Origin: Defluviitaleaceae bacterium
Lineage (GTDB): Bacteria > Bacillota > Clostridia > Lachnospirales > WQUN01
DNA length: 64,000 nt
Direction: 5' to 3'
Assembly (NCBI GenBank): GCA_009780185.1
Contig: WRAN01000003.1
Coordinates: 1-64,000, forward strand
Shown: positions 51,298 through 59,017 of the stretch, one piece after another
Layout: each line of letters opens with the position of its first letter
Position numbering within the stretch: the stretch's first letter is position 1
Position numbers and translations under genes: made by a program
Notes under the pieces: model-generated
Told to the model about the DNA's origin: nothing
Seen by the model: the letters and a program-made list of their open reading frames with translations, nothing else
Database searches by the model: none

Positions 51298-51795
51298 ATG
51301 GAAAAGAAAAACATGTACACCTCAATCGTAAATCTTGATTTTCAGTATGCACACCGCTTTATGAACTGGGAAAGAGAAGCAAAGCATCTCCACGGGCACT
51401 CTGGCTTACTTACTATCGAACTTGAGGATGTTGTGGACCCAGTAACTGGGTTTGCCCATTCTTGTAAGGGTGGGGTGAAGAAGGCATGGGAGGTTTTAGA
51501 TCACTTCCACCATGCAAGCTTGTTCCAAGAAGGTGACCCGCTGCTTGATGCAATCCTTGCCGTTTATGAAAAAGAAGGGATTGTAAATGACCCTAAGCAC
51601 TGTGTGCCCCTTAAAAAAATCGACCATCCTCTTGCATGGTCGTATCCTGAGTATAGAATCGTGGTTACTAAGAAGGTTTCCACCTGCGAAAACTTATGCG
51701 AGTTGTTCTACGAGCTGCTTAAAGACAAGATGCCTATTAAAAAAATCACGATGCGCTCATCTTCTATGAACGCTGCCAGCAAAGAATTTAAATAA
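51298..51795 (+). CDS. 6-carboxytetrahydropterin synthase (QueD/PTPS)-like protein with altered active site
   Basis: A 165-residue member of the 6-pyruvoyl-tetrahydropterin synthase family. Zinc His are present (YAHRF, HLHGHSG) and so is DHFHHASL with the catalytic His. In QueD the residue a few positions before the HGH motif is the catalytic Cys (KCGRLHGH); here it is EAKHLHGH, so the Cys is missing, and the late Glu-containing motif reads SSSMNAASKEF. It may be a divergent PTPS with another substrate. No queC or queE is near. ATG 51298 follows AAAAGGAG. Confidence 0.7.
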   Translation: MEKKNMYTSIVNLDFQYAHRFMNWEREAKHLHGHSGLLTIELEDVVDPVTGFAHSCKGGVKKAWEVLDHFHHASLFQEGDPLLDAILAVYEKEGIVNDPKHCVPLKKIDHPLAWSYPEYRIVVTKKVSTCENLCELFYELLKDKMPIKKITMRSSSMNAASKEFK

Positions 51796-51811
51796 TATGT
51801 AGAATTTGTTG

Positions 51812-51850
51812 CCCCTCACAGCCGGGATTTTCCTGGTTGTGAGGGGTTTT
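51812..51850 (+). terminator. terminator after the QueD-like gene
   Basis: CCCCTCACAGCCGGG (51812-51826) pairs with CCTGGTTGTGAGGGG (51832-51846), followed by TTTTG. It also fits as the end of the convergent GNAT gene. Confidence 0.75.
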
Positions 51851-51851
51851 G

Positions 51852-52349
51852 TTATATATTTTTGGAATATCGCACTCCTTGGGCCCCAACAGACTCTACA
51901 ATCATTGTTGCACCGTCGAGTTTGTAGTCTAGTTTTTCATAAAAGGCTCTGGATACGGGGTTTTGTTCAAAAGTCCATAGTATGACTTCTTTGAAGCCGC
52001 GTTCTGCGGCTATTTTTTCGCAATATAGGGCTAGTTTGGTGCCTACTCCTTCGCCTTGGAAGCATGGGTCTACATATAATCCGCATAGCTCGAAGGCCGA
52101 GGGTTTGTCTTCATCTCGGCAGGGGCCTATGGTCAAGAAAGCTTTTATTATGCCATCATCGAAGACATAGCTGTCTAACGTATTGTCCTTATCGTTTAGG
52201 TGTTGTGTAAATCTCTCTATCCGCTTTGATACTTGCATATTGTTAAACAAATGCTCGTCTGACACAAATCCTCTATAAGCGCAGCGCCAGCCGAATACGT
52301 GAATTTCCGCTACGCGGGGTATATCTGAAACTGTCATAACCCTTATCAT
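51852..52349 (-). CDS. GNAT-family N-acetyltransferase
   Basis: A 165-residue GNAT: IRVMTVSDIPRVAEIH start, the acetyl-CoA loop LYVDPCFQGEGVGTKLAL (Q-x-x-G-x-G/A) and WTFEQNPVSRAFYEKLDY. The substrate cannot be deduced. It lies downstream of the alpha-galactosidase gene on the minus strand, after the second copy of the 27-bp repeat. Confidence 0.88.
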   Translation of the reverse strand: MIRVMTVSDIPRVAEIHVFGWRCAYRGFVSDEHLFNNMQVSKRIERFTQHLNDKDNTLDSYVFDDGIIKAFLTIGPCRDEDKPSAFELCGLYVDPCFQGEGVGTKLALYCEKIAAERGFKEVILWTFEQNPVSRAFYEKLDYKLDGATMIVESVGAQGVRYSKNI

Positions 52350-52361
52350 ACCTACATCCTT

Positions 52362-52388
52362 TCAGCTTTTTTCAAAATCATCGGGGCA
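52362..52388. repeat. 27-bp repeat, copy 2
   Basis: Identical to 42254-42280. On the minus strand it lies between the alpha-galactosidase stop and the GNAT start and again reads CPDDFEKS then TGA in one frame. Confidence 0.7.
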
Positions 52389-52405
52389 TAATGAATTATT
52401 TTATG

Positions 52406-54643
52406 TTAGCTTGGAGTAACAACATATAAGTTTGAGCCGTAATCGCCAAGTAGGCGGGTTTTGTTGTTGTAGTGGGTGCCGTTGAATTGGTTGTTTAGCA
52501 GTACTCCGGCTTCTAGGGTATCCCCGCCACATTCATATTCTTCTACACAGTCTATTAGGGCGTGGTAGCGGTTTGCTAGGAGTAGTATTAGGCCTGACGG
52601 GTTGAGGGCTATCGGCATTATATGCTTTACCAGGCCGCCGAAGCGCTTTATATATAGGCGCTGTGGGCGGGTTTTTACTTTGTAGCGCTTTGTGTGGTCT
52701 AGATTTGGTATGCGTAGAGTGTCAGCACCTTCCGAGACTTTGGCAGTGCCTTGGAATAGGCCTGCTATGGTTGTGTTTTTGTCTTGGGATACCCATAGGG
52801 TTTTATTATCTTTGGGGGTGTCTTGTCTTTTGAAGTTGCCGTATTGGAAGGTCATGCGGTGTTGCTTGTAAAACTCTATTTGGGATTTGATTTCTTTACG
52901 TTCTACTGGGGATAGGTGGCGTAAATCCATTTCGTAGCCCAGCACTCCGTAACAGGCTACATTGAAGCGGGTTGATAGAGGTGTTTCCCGCAGGGTTTGT
53001 TGATGGGGGGCATCGGATACATGGGCGCCCATTGTGGAGGGAGGATATAGATATGATAGCCCGCCTTGGATTTCCAGGCGGCATACCGGGTCGGTATTGT
53101 CTGATGTCCAGATTTGCGGGGAGTAGCGTAACATCCCCAGGTCGAAGCGGTTGCCTCCGGATGAGCAGCTTTCTAGTAGTACATGCGGTCTTGGGGTGAA
53201 GATTCGCTCCAGTACATCGTATAGCCCTAATATATATTCGTGAAAGAATCTGCCATTTGGGAATTCGCTTATGTGGCGGTTCATGTCCCATTTTACATAG
53301 GCTGCATCGGTTTCATCTATTATGCGGGAAACAGAGTCTACGATGTAGTCTCTCACATCTGGGTTGGTTAGGTCTAGAACCAGTTGATTGCGGCCCATGG
53401 TTGCGCCTTGTACGGCATATTCCGGGTGTGCGCGGTATAGGTCACTGTCTGGGTTTACCATTTCCGGCTCGAACCATATGCCGAAGTCTAGGCCTATTTT
53501 CCTTATTTTATTGGCGAAGCGGGCTAGGCCTCTGGGAAATTTCTTTTTATTTACTTCGTAATCTCCCAGGCCTGCGCTATCGTTGTCGCGGCCTTTAAAC
53601 CAGCCATCGTCTAGTACAAATAGCTCCATGCCTAGCTTTTTGGCTTGCCTTGCTAGGCGTACTAGCTTTGACTCCGTGAACTTGAAGAAACATGGCTCCC
53701 AGGAGTTGTATTTTATCGGGCGGGGCTTCATGCGCCATGCTTCCGGGATTATGTGGTTGTTGATGAAATTGTGGAAATTGCGGCTCATTCCATTGTAGCC
53801 TTGGTTGCTGTAGGTCATTACTGCTTCAGGCGTCTGGAATGTTTCACCTTGTTTTAGCTCCCATTCGAAGCAGTGGGGGCTTATGCCTATGCCTATTCTT
53901 ACTAGTTCGTGGCTGTTGCGCTCTATATAGCTCATGTGGTTGCCGCTGTATATTAGGTTGAAGCCGTAGACACTGCCTCTGCAAGCGGCGGCGTCCGGTT
54001 CTGCCAGTAGGAAGCCAGGGTTGTGTTTATTGCTTGAGGCCCCTGTGCGGCTTTCGTTGATAAACATGCCGTATTGTAGGGGCCTGTCGTGGCGGTGGGC
54101 TTCTTTTGTCCAGTCGCCATCGAAGGTGGTTAGGATGTAGATTTCTTTTGCGGCCATGTCCAGCATTAGGCTTGCTAGGCGGCGGATTGTTATTGGGCGT
54201 GAGTCGTTGTTTGTAAGTTGGGCGCGTCTGGTGATTACGTTGGCGGTTTCGTAAACTGTGTAAGTTAGGATTAGCTGTACGTTGTTGTCATTTAGATGGA
54301 TTGTTAGAGTGTTTTCATTAATTTCGTGGCTTTGGTATATGAAGTCACTTACGAAGCTGCCGTCGGGCATTTTTATTTCTGCCGGGGAATGGCGGTAGTC
54401 TCCTTTTCCTATGCCAGACCATTCCATCGGGATACGGTCTAGGCTGTAGTTTAGGTCGTCTTGGGTGTAGGCCACTGTGGAACCGGCTTGGGCTGTGCGT
54501 TTGTGGCTTAGAGCCTCTATATCTGGGGACTTAAGGCACTGGCCGTAGTAGATATGCTCTAGGTGACCATAGGGTGTTGTGCGGAAAATATAGGTTGTGT
54601 CACAAGTTTGTAATATAAAACCTTTTTCAGATGCCAGAATCAT
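52406..54643 (-). CDS. alpha-galactosidase, glycoside hydrolase family 36
   Basis: A 745-residue GH36 enzyme of the large (group I) type. N-terminal beta-sandwich; the barrel has ELFVLDDGWFKGRDND, the nucleophile Asp in YVKWDMNRHISE, and the acid/base Asp in LESCSSGGNRFDLGML and IWTSDNTDP nearby. It releases galactose from raffinose-type sugars and galactomannan. There is no signal peptide, so it is cytoplasmic. The start is minus ATG 54643 behind AAAGGAGGAG; the frame further upstream lies in the neighbouring gene. Confidence 0.93.
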   Translation of the reverse strand: MILASEKGFILQTCDTTYIFRTTPYGHLEHIYYGQCLKSPDIEALSHKRTAQAGSTVAYTQDDLNYSLDRIPMEWSGIGKGDYRHSPAEIKMPDGSFVSDFIYQSHEINENTLTIHLNDNNVQLILTYTVYETANVITRRAQLTNNDSRPITIRRLASLMLDMAAKEIYILTTFDGDWTKEAHRHDRPLQYGMFINESRTGASSNKHNPGFLLAEPDAAACRGSVYGFNLIYSGNHMSYIERNSHELVRIGIGISPHCFEWELKQGETFQTPEAVMTYSNQGYNGMSRNFHNFINNHIIPEAWRMKPRPIKYNSWEPCFFKFTESKLVRLARQAKKLGMELFVLDDGWFKGRDNDSAGLGDYEVNKKKFPRGLARFANKIRKIGLDFGIWFEPEMVNPDSDLYRAHPEYAVQGATMGRNQLVLDLTNPDVRDYIVDSVSRIIDETDAAYVKWDMNRHISEFPNGRFFHEYILGLYDVLERIFTPRPHVLLESCSSGGNRFDLGMLRYSPQIWTSDNTDPVCRLEIQGGLSYLYPPSTMGAHVSDAPHQQTLRETPLSTRFNVACYGVLGYEMDLRHLSPVERKEIKSQIEFYKQHRMTFQYGNFKRQDTPKDNKTLWVSQDKNTTIAGLFQGTAKVSEGADTLRIPNLDHTKRYKVKTRPQRLYIKRFGGLVKHIMPIALNPSGLILLLANRYHALIDCVEEYECGGDTLEAGVLLNNQFNGTHYNNKTRLLGDYGSNLYVVTPS

Positions 54644-54678
54644 AAAGGCTCCTCCTTTAAATTGCTTAGTGATGAAGG

Positions 54679-55539
54679 CTAGTCCTCTTTTTCTAACAGA
54701 AGACCAAGGATATGAGTGCATATTTCTTCATAATTCCCATCTGCCAGCAGTTTAAAGTATAGGCTTCTGATGAAATGTTTTTTATTGACGCGAAGATAAT
54801 AATCTCCGGGTATAGAGCCGCCCCAGTTCATTTTCTTAAGCTCAAAGCTATCTATCCAGTTGATTATATCCTCGTTGGTCAAAATCTTACGCCAAATAAC
54901 TACCATGCAAGCGGCTGCCAGGCGCTCATCTTCTTCGGCCTGGTATACAAACTCGTTATTGCATATAAGAAGTTTAACTGCTTCCAATACTTCCAGTAAA
55001 CCATCACGGCCTATATTATACTCCCCTTCAATATCAACGGCTTTGCCACAGCCGGCAATATTGAATAGAGCGTCAGCGATATGTGCCACAGCATGGGCCC
55101 AGCCCTTACCGTCAACATAGCCACGATAATCTTTCTCCATGCCTACATAGCGCATAACCACTTCTTTAATCTCCCGGATATCCTTATCCATCAAAAATGG
55201 TGCTTCATCATGCATAGCAAGTGTCAATGCCACCAATAAAGATGAAAATGCCCGCGTAAATACGGAGTCTGTACCTCTTTCTCCAACACCGAAAAATAAA
55301 TGGGATTCTTTAAGAGAAGTATCCAGTACATGTTTCATTTGAGTTGGTGATATAGTTCCTCTATCTGCCCACTCGCCAAAAGTGGAGTATATCAGCCCAT
55401 CGCGAAGTTCTCCGTCGGTATGGCCGACATATTTCAGCATATCGGCGATTATGCTTTCCATATCAATCTCGGCTGGCAGGCTGTAGTCATTGTCCTTTAT
55501 CTGGGTTAGCAGTTGTTTTAGTTCGTTGTCTGTTCTCAT
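54679..55539 (-). CDS. DUF2785-domain protein
   Basis: A 286-residue helical protein: LLTQIKDNDYSLP, YSTFGEWADRG and WAHAVAHIADALFNIAG are the conserved segments of DUF2785, a family of unknown function in Firmicutes (some members sit beside antibiotic-resistance or phosphotransferase genes). The start is minus ATG 55539 after AAGGGG. It ends 35 bases before the alpha-galactosidase start, so the two may be co-transcribed. Confidence 0.8.
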   Translation of the reverse strand: MRTDNELKQLLTQIKDNDYSLPAEIDMESIIADMLKYVGHTDGELRDGLIYSTFGEWADRGTISPTQMKHVLDTSLKESHLFFGVGERGTDSVFTRAFSSLLVALTLAMHDEAPFLMDKDIREIKEVVMRYVGMEKDYRGYVDGKGWAHAVAHIADALFNIAGCGKAVDIEGEYNIGRDGLLEVLEAVKLLICNNEFVYQAEEDERLAAACMVVIWRKILTNEDIINWIDSFELKKMNWGGSIPGDYYLRVNKKHFIRSLYFKLLADGNYEEICTHILGLLLEKED

Positions 55540-55789
55540 AATACACCCCTTATACATATTTTTTATTTAGTATATGAAGCTATTGAGATTAATCAAGATA
55601 AAGTTCAATTTTAAATATGATAGTCTAATGGGATTACATTTTTCATAAACATGAAATACTAACAAATAAAAAGCACTGGGATAGATGACTTTTTTTTATG
55701 AAGGTGATAAAATGACAGTGGACATGCCTTTTATTTTCAATAGGCGCCTAGTAATTAGTTTAAATATTTCGATAAAGGAGGTTGAAGCT

Positions 55790-56329
55790 ATGACAAAAAT
55801 TGTAAGTAGGCAAGATGCTGAAAAGAAAGCATCTCAGCTCTATGATGAGCATTTTAATCCAACAGATTCTATTTTTAGGAGATCTTTTGCTACAGATTTG
55901 AATACTATATTGCAAAAAATGGGAATTAGTGTTGTAATTCAATCCTTGAAGGAATATGAAGAGATAACGAAGAAAGCAGATGTTTCTGGGTTTTTATTAA
56001 AAAACGGAGATGAGTATGCAATCTTTGTTGAAGAAGGCGATTCAATGGAGCGCAAGCGATTTACCATAGCCCATGAAATAGCTCACAAGATATTAAACCA
56101 TATTGACGAAACAAAGTTTGTAAATATTTCTTTTAGGGATGATTATTCTTCACAGGGGACAAGCGAAGAAGAGATAGCGGCCAATGCATTTGCGGCAGTG
56201 CTTCTGATGCCTGAGAAAATTATAAGGCATGTATATACGCTAACCTCTGATATAGCAGCGACTGCACGTTATATGGGGGTTTCTGATGCAGCAGTAAGAA
56301 ATAGATTAAATAATCTGGGGATATTGTAA
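55790..56329 (+). CDS. ImmA/IrrE-family metallo-endopeptidase
   Basis: A 179-residue protein with the zinc motif FTIAHEIAHKILNH (HExxH) and the downstream Glu region EEEIAANAFAAVLLMP, then a helix-turn-helix-like tail (ARYMGVSDAAVRNRLNNLG). ImmA-type proteases cleave repressors of mobile elements or stress regulons. The start is ATG 55790 behind AAAGGAGG; the open frame before it has no RBS. It is 2 bases from the next gene. Confidence 0.87.
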   Translation: MTKIVSRQDAEKKASQLYDEHFNPTDSIFRRSFATDLNTILQKMGISVVIQSLKEYEEITKKADVSGFLLKNGDEYAIFVEEGDSMERKRFTIAHEIAHKILNHIDETKFVNISFRDDYSSQGTSEEEIAANAFAAVLLMPEKIIRHVYTLTSDIAATARYMGVSDAAVRNRLNNLGIL

Positions 56330-56331
56330 TA

Positions 56332-56850
56332 ATGGGAGATATTAAGCTTATTGACACATTGATTTCTGCATTAACCGACGCAAAGAAGCAAGATACGAAT
56401 ATAGCTATTGAGAGTCAGATAAATCCTGAGAGTGAAGTATCAGATATCCACAATAAAGTTTCTATGGCTGCTATAAATACTGCTGCAGCCATTTATACGG
56501 ATTGGTCGGATAAAGAGAAAAAAGAAATTTCCCAACGTAAGAGCTTAACTGTTATGATGTTTAGTTTTCTTGTTGGTCAGTGGATTGTTGCGGTTGTGTT
56601 GATTGTGCTTCAAGGTGTGAGTATTCTTGACATTAGCGAAACTATTTTTATATCGTTTTTTGCGGCGATTATTATTCAGACTATTGCAATAGTCCTGGCA
56701 ATGGTTGTGTATCTATATAAAGAGCGAAGTTCTACGCCATTGAATATACTAGGAAACCTTATATCCATAGCTGGGTTAAATAATGTTCAGTATAAAAACA
56801 CTGTTAATGGTGAATATAGTGATAAAAAAGCTGTTGATAAGTTGCTGTAA
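56332..56850 (+). CDS. two-TM protein coupled to the ImmA-like protease, unknown function
   Basis: A 172-residue protein: a polar N-terminal ~75 residues (DKEKKEISQRK at its end), two helices (MFSFLVGQWIVAVVLIVLQG and FISFFAAIIIQTIAIVLAMV), and a cytoplasmic tail. Family unknown to me. Its start lies 2 bases after the protease stop, implying a functional pair. ImmA plus small membrane protein pairs occur in stress and phage-related cassettes. The terminator overlaps its last codons. Confidence 0.65.
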   Translation: MGDIKLIDTLISALTDAKKQDTNIAIESQINPESEVSDIHNKVSMAAINTAAAIYTDWSDKEKKEISQRKSLTVMMFSFLVGQWIVAVVLIVLQGVSILDISETIFISFFAAIIIQTIAIVLAMVVYLYKERSSTPLNILGNLISIAGLNNVQYKNTVNGEYSDKKAVDKLL

Positions 56851-56870
56851 GCAATTATCAACAGCTTTTT
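56824..56870 (+). terminator. terminator of the ImmA/two-TM operon
   Basis: AAAAAAGCTGTTGATAA (56824-56840) with TTATCAACAGCTTTTT (56855-56870). It begins inside the coding region, uses its last codons, and may also terminate lysS on the other strand. Confidence 0.8.
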
Positions 56871-56900
56871 CTTCCTATAGAAAATTGTATTTGTGAGGTG

Positions 56901-58395
56901 CTATTCTTTCGGCTTCATAGTCGGGAAGAAAATAACATCCCGTATAGAATCCGAATCGGTTAATAGCATAAATAGCCTATCTACTCCAACCCCTAGCCCA
57001 CCGGTTGGCGGCATACCATATTCCAGTGCCAGAATAAAGTCCTCGTCGGTCATGGATGCTTCATCGTCTCCAGCGGCGCGCATGGTTTCCTGGTAGGCAA
57101 AGCGGCTGCGCTGGTCTATTGGGTCATTGAGCTCACTGTAGGCATTGCCTATCTCTCTAGCCATAATGAAAAGCTCGAATCGCTCTGTGTATTCTGGGTT
57201 GTCGGGCTTGCGTTTGGTTAGGGTCGAGATTTCTACTGGGTGGTCCATTATGAAGGTGGGCTGGATTAGGTTTTTTTCTACATATTCATCGAAAAAGGCT
57301 TCTAGAATGTTGCCTTTGCCGTGATGAGGCTCGAATTTTATGTGGTGCTCTTTGGCTACCTTGCGGGCGGCTTCTAGGTCTGGGATTTGGTCGAAGTCTA
57401 CATTGGCGTATTGGCGTACAGATTCTACCATAGTCAGCCTTGCGAATGGCTTTTCCAGATTTATTTCATAGCCACCGGATTTTACAATTGCTGTGCCTAA
57501 TACGTCTATAGCTACTTGCCTAAACATGGACTCTGTTAGCTCCATCATACCATGGTAGTCTGTATAGGCTTGGTATAACTCTAGCATTGTAAATTCCGGA
57601 TTATGCTTGGTGCTCATTCCCTCATTGCGGAAACAGCGGCCTATTTCGTATACCCGGTCTAAGCCTCCCACAATGAGGCGCTTTAGGGGAAGTTCTAGCG
57701 CTATGCGCAGATACATATCCAAGTCAAGAGTATTGTGATGGGTTAGGAATGGCTTCGCGTTACCCCCGGCTCCGGCGGATACGGTCTGCAAAACAGGGGT
57801 ATCTACTTCCAAAAATCCTCTTCCGTCTAGGAAGTTGCGGATGGCTTTCAAGATTGCGGTACGCTTTATGAAAACATCCTTTATTTCCGGGTTTACTATT
57901 AAATCCAGATACCGCTGGCGGTAACGGGCTTCTTGGTCTTTTAGGCCGTGATATTTTTCTGGTAGTACTTGCAGGCTTTTGGCCAGCAATGTGACACTAT
58001 CAGCCTTGACAGAGATTTCGCCTTTTTGGGTGCGAAAGACTTCTCCTGTTACCCCTACTATATCGCCGATATCATATTGCTTGAAGGCGGTATATGCATC
58101 CTCGCCAATATCGTCACGTCGTACATACGATTGGACGCGGCCATCCTTGTCTTGGATATCTATAAAGGAAGCCTTGCCCATGACACGCTTGGTCATAAGT
58201 CGCCCTGCTACGCTTACAGTTTTGCCTTAGTTCTTCGAATTTATTATGGATTTGCTGGCTGTAGGCGGTGACGTTGTAGGTCACATGTAAAAAAGGGTCT
58301 TGCCCAGCCTCTTGTAAGGCCGCTAGCTTTTCCCTGCGGATACGCTGTTGCTCTTGTAGTTCTTGTAAATCTTGGGTTTGTTCAGTTGTGCTCAT
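56901..58395 (-). CDS. lysS: lysyl-tRNA synthetase (class II), interrupted by an apparent frameshift
   Basis: N-terminal codons run from ATG 58395 ([19 protein letters not shown]) to NKFEEL. The frame must then change at about 58227 to continue as [18 protein letters not shown]..., down to the stop at 56901. The second part holds the OB-fold anticodon domain and all class II motifs ([41 protein letters not shown]). The joined protein has ~497 residues, normal length. At the junction the mRNA reads GAA-GAA-CUA-A-GGC; skipping one A restores the frame, and without it TAA lies in the second frame. This may be a sequencing error, a real mutation, or +1 recoding. Confidence 0.9.
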
Positions 58396-58411
58396 ATCTT
58401 ACTCCTTCATA

Positions 58412-58885
58412 TTACACAATATCTAGTATTTTATACTGGATTGTGCCGTCTGGGGCTTCTACCGATATTGTTTCCCCACGGTTTTTTCGTAGTAGGGCTA
58501 CTCCTAACGGAGATTCATTGGAAATACGCCCACCAATTGGGTCTGCTTCTGTGGAGCCTACAATTAAATATTCTATTTCCTCGTTATACTCCATATCTAG
58601 AAGCTTTACCTTGCTGCCTACGCCTATGCTGTCTTTGTCTATATCTTCTTCACTTATTACCTCGGCGTTGGCTAACATTTTTTCTATTGTGTTAATGCGG
58701 GCTTCTATTTCTGCCTGTTCTTCCTTTGCGGCATCGTATTCCGCGTTTTCGGAAAGATCTCCTTGGGCGCGGGCTTCTTTTATCTTGCCAGCCACGTCTT
58801 TTCTGCGATCTATTTTTAGTTCGTGCAGTTCAGCCTCTAGTCTTTGCAGGCCTTCTTTAGTCAGGACAGTTTTTTTATCTGCCAT
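58412..58885 (-). CDS. greA: transcription elongation factor GreA
   Basis: A 157-residue GreA: N-terminal coiled coil (LTKEGLQRLEAELHELK, GDLSENAEYDAAKEEQA with the acidic tip) and C-terminal FKBP-like domain (IGGRISNESPLGVALL). It rescues backtracked RNA polymerase. greA-lysS order is common in Firmicutes; lysS starts 16 bases downstream. Confidence 0.96.
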   Translation of the reverse strand: MADKKTVLTKEGLQRLEAELHELKIDRRKDVAGKIKEARAQGDLSENAEYDAAKEEQAEIEARINTIEKMLANAEVISEEDIDKDSIGVGSKVKLLDMEYNEEIEYLIVGSTEADPIGGRISNESPLGVALLRKNRGETISVEAPDGTIQYKILDIV

Positions 58886-58914
58886 GCTTTCACCCCATCA
58901 TATTTTTATATAGC

Positions 58915-58942
58915 AAAAAAGCCGACCTTGGCCGACTTTTTT
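58915..58942 (-). terminator. terminator of ppk
   Basis: On the minus strand AAAAAAGTCGGCC pairs with GGTCGGCTTTTTT with two G-U pairs; the final T6 lies at 58920-58915. It is only 30 bases upstream of greA, so greA needs a promoter inside or just after it. Confidence 0.7.
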
Positions 58943-59017
58943 GTTATGTCTTATTCCAGCGCGGATTATACGCTCTGAAGGCTAGATTGTCAAATGTTGT
59001 TAGGGTATTTTAACGTT

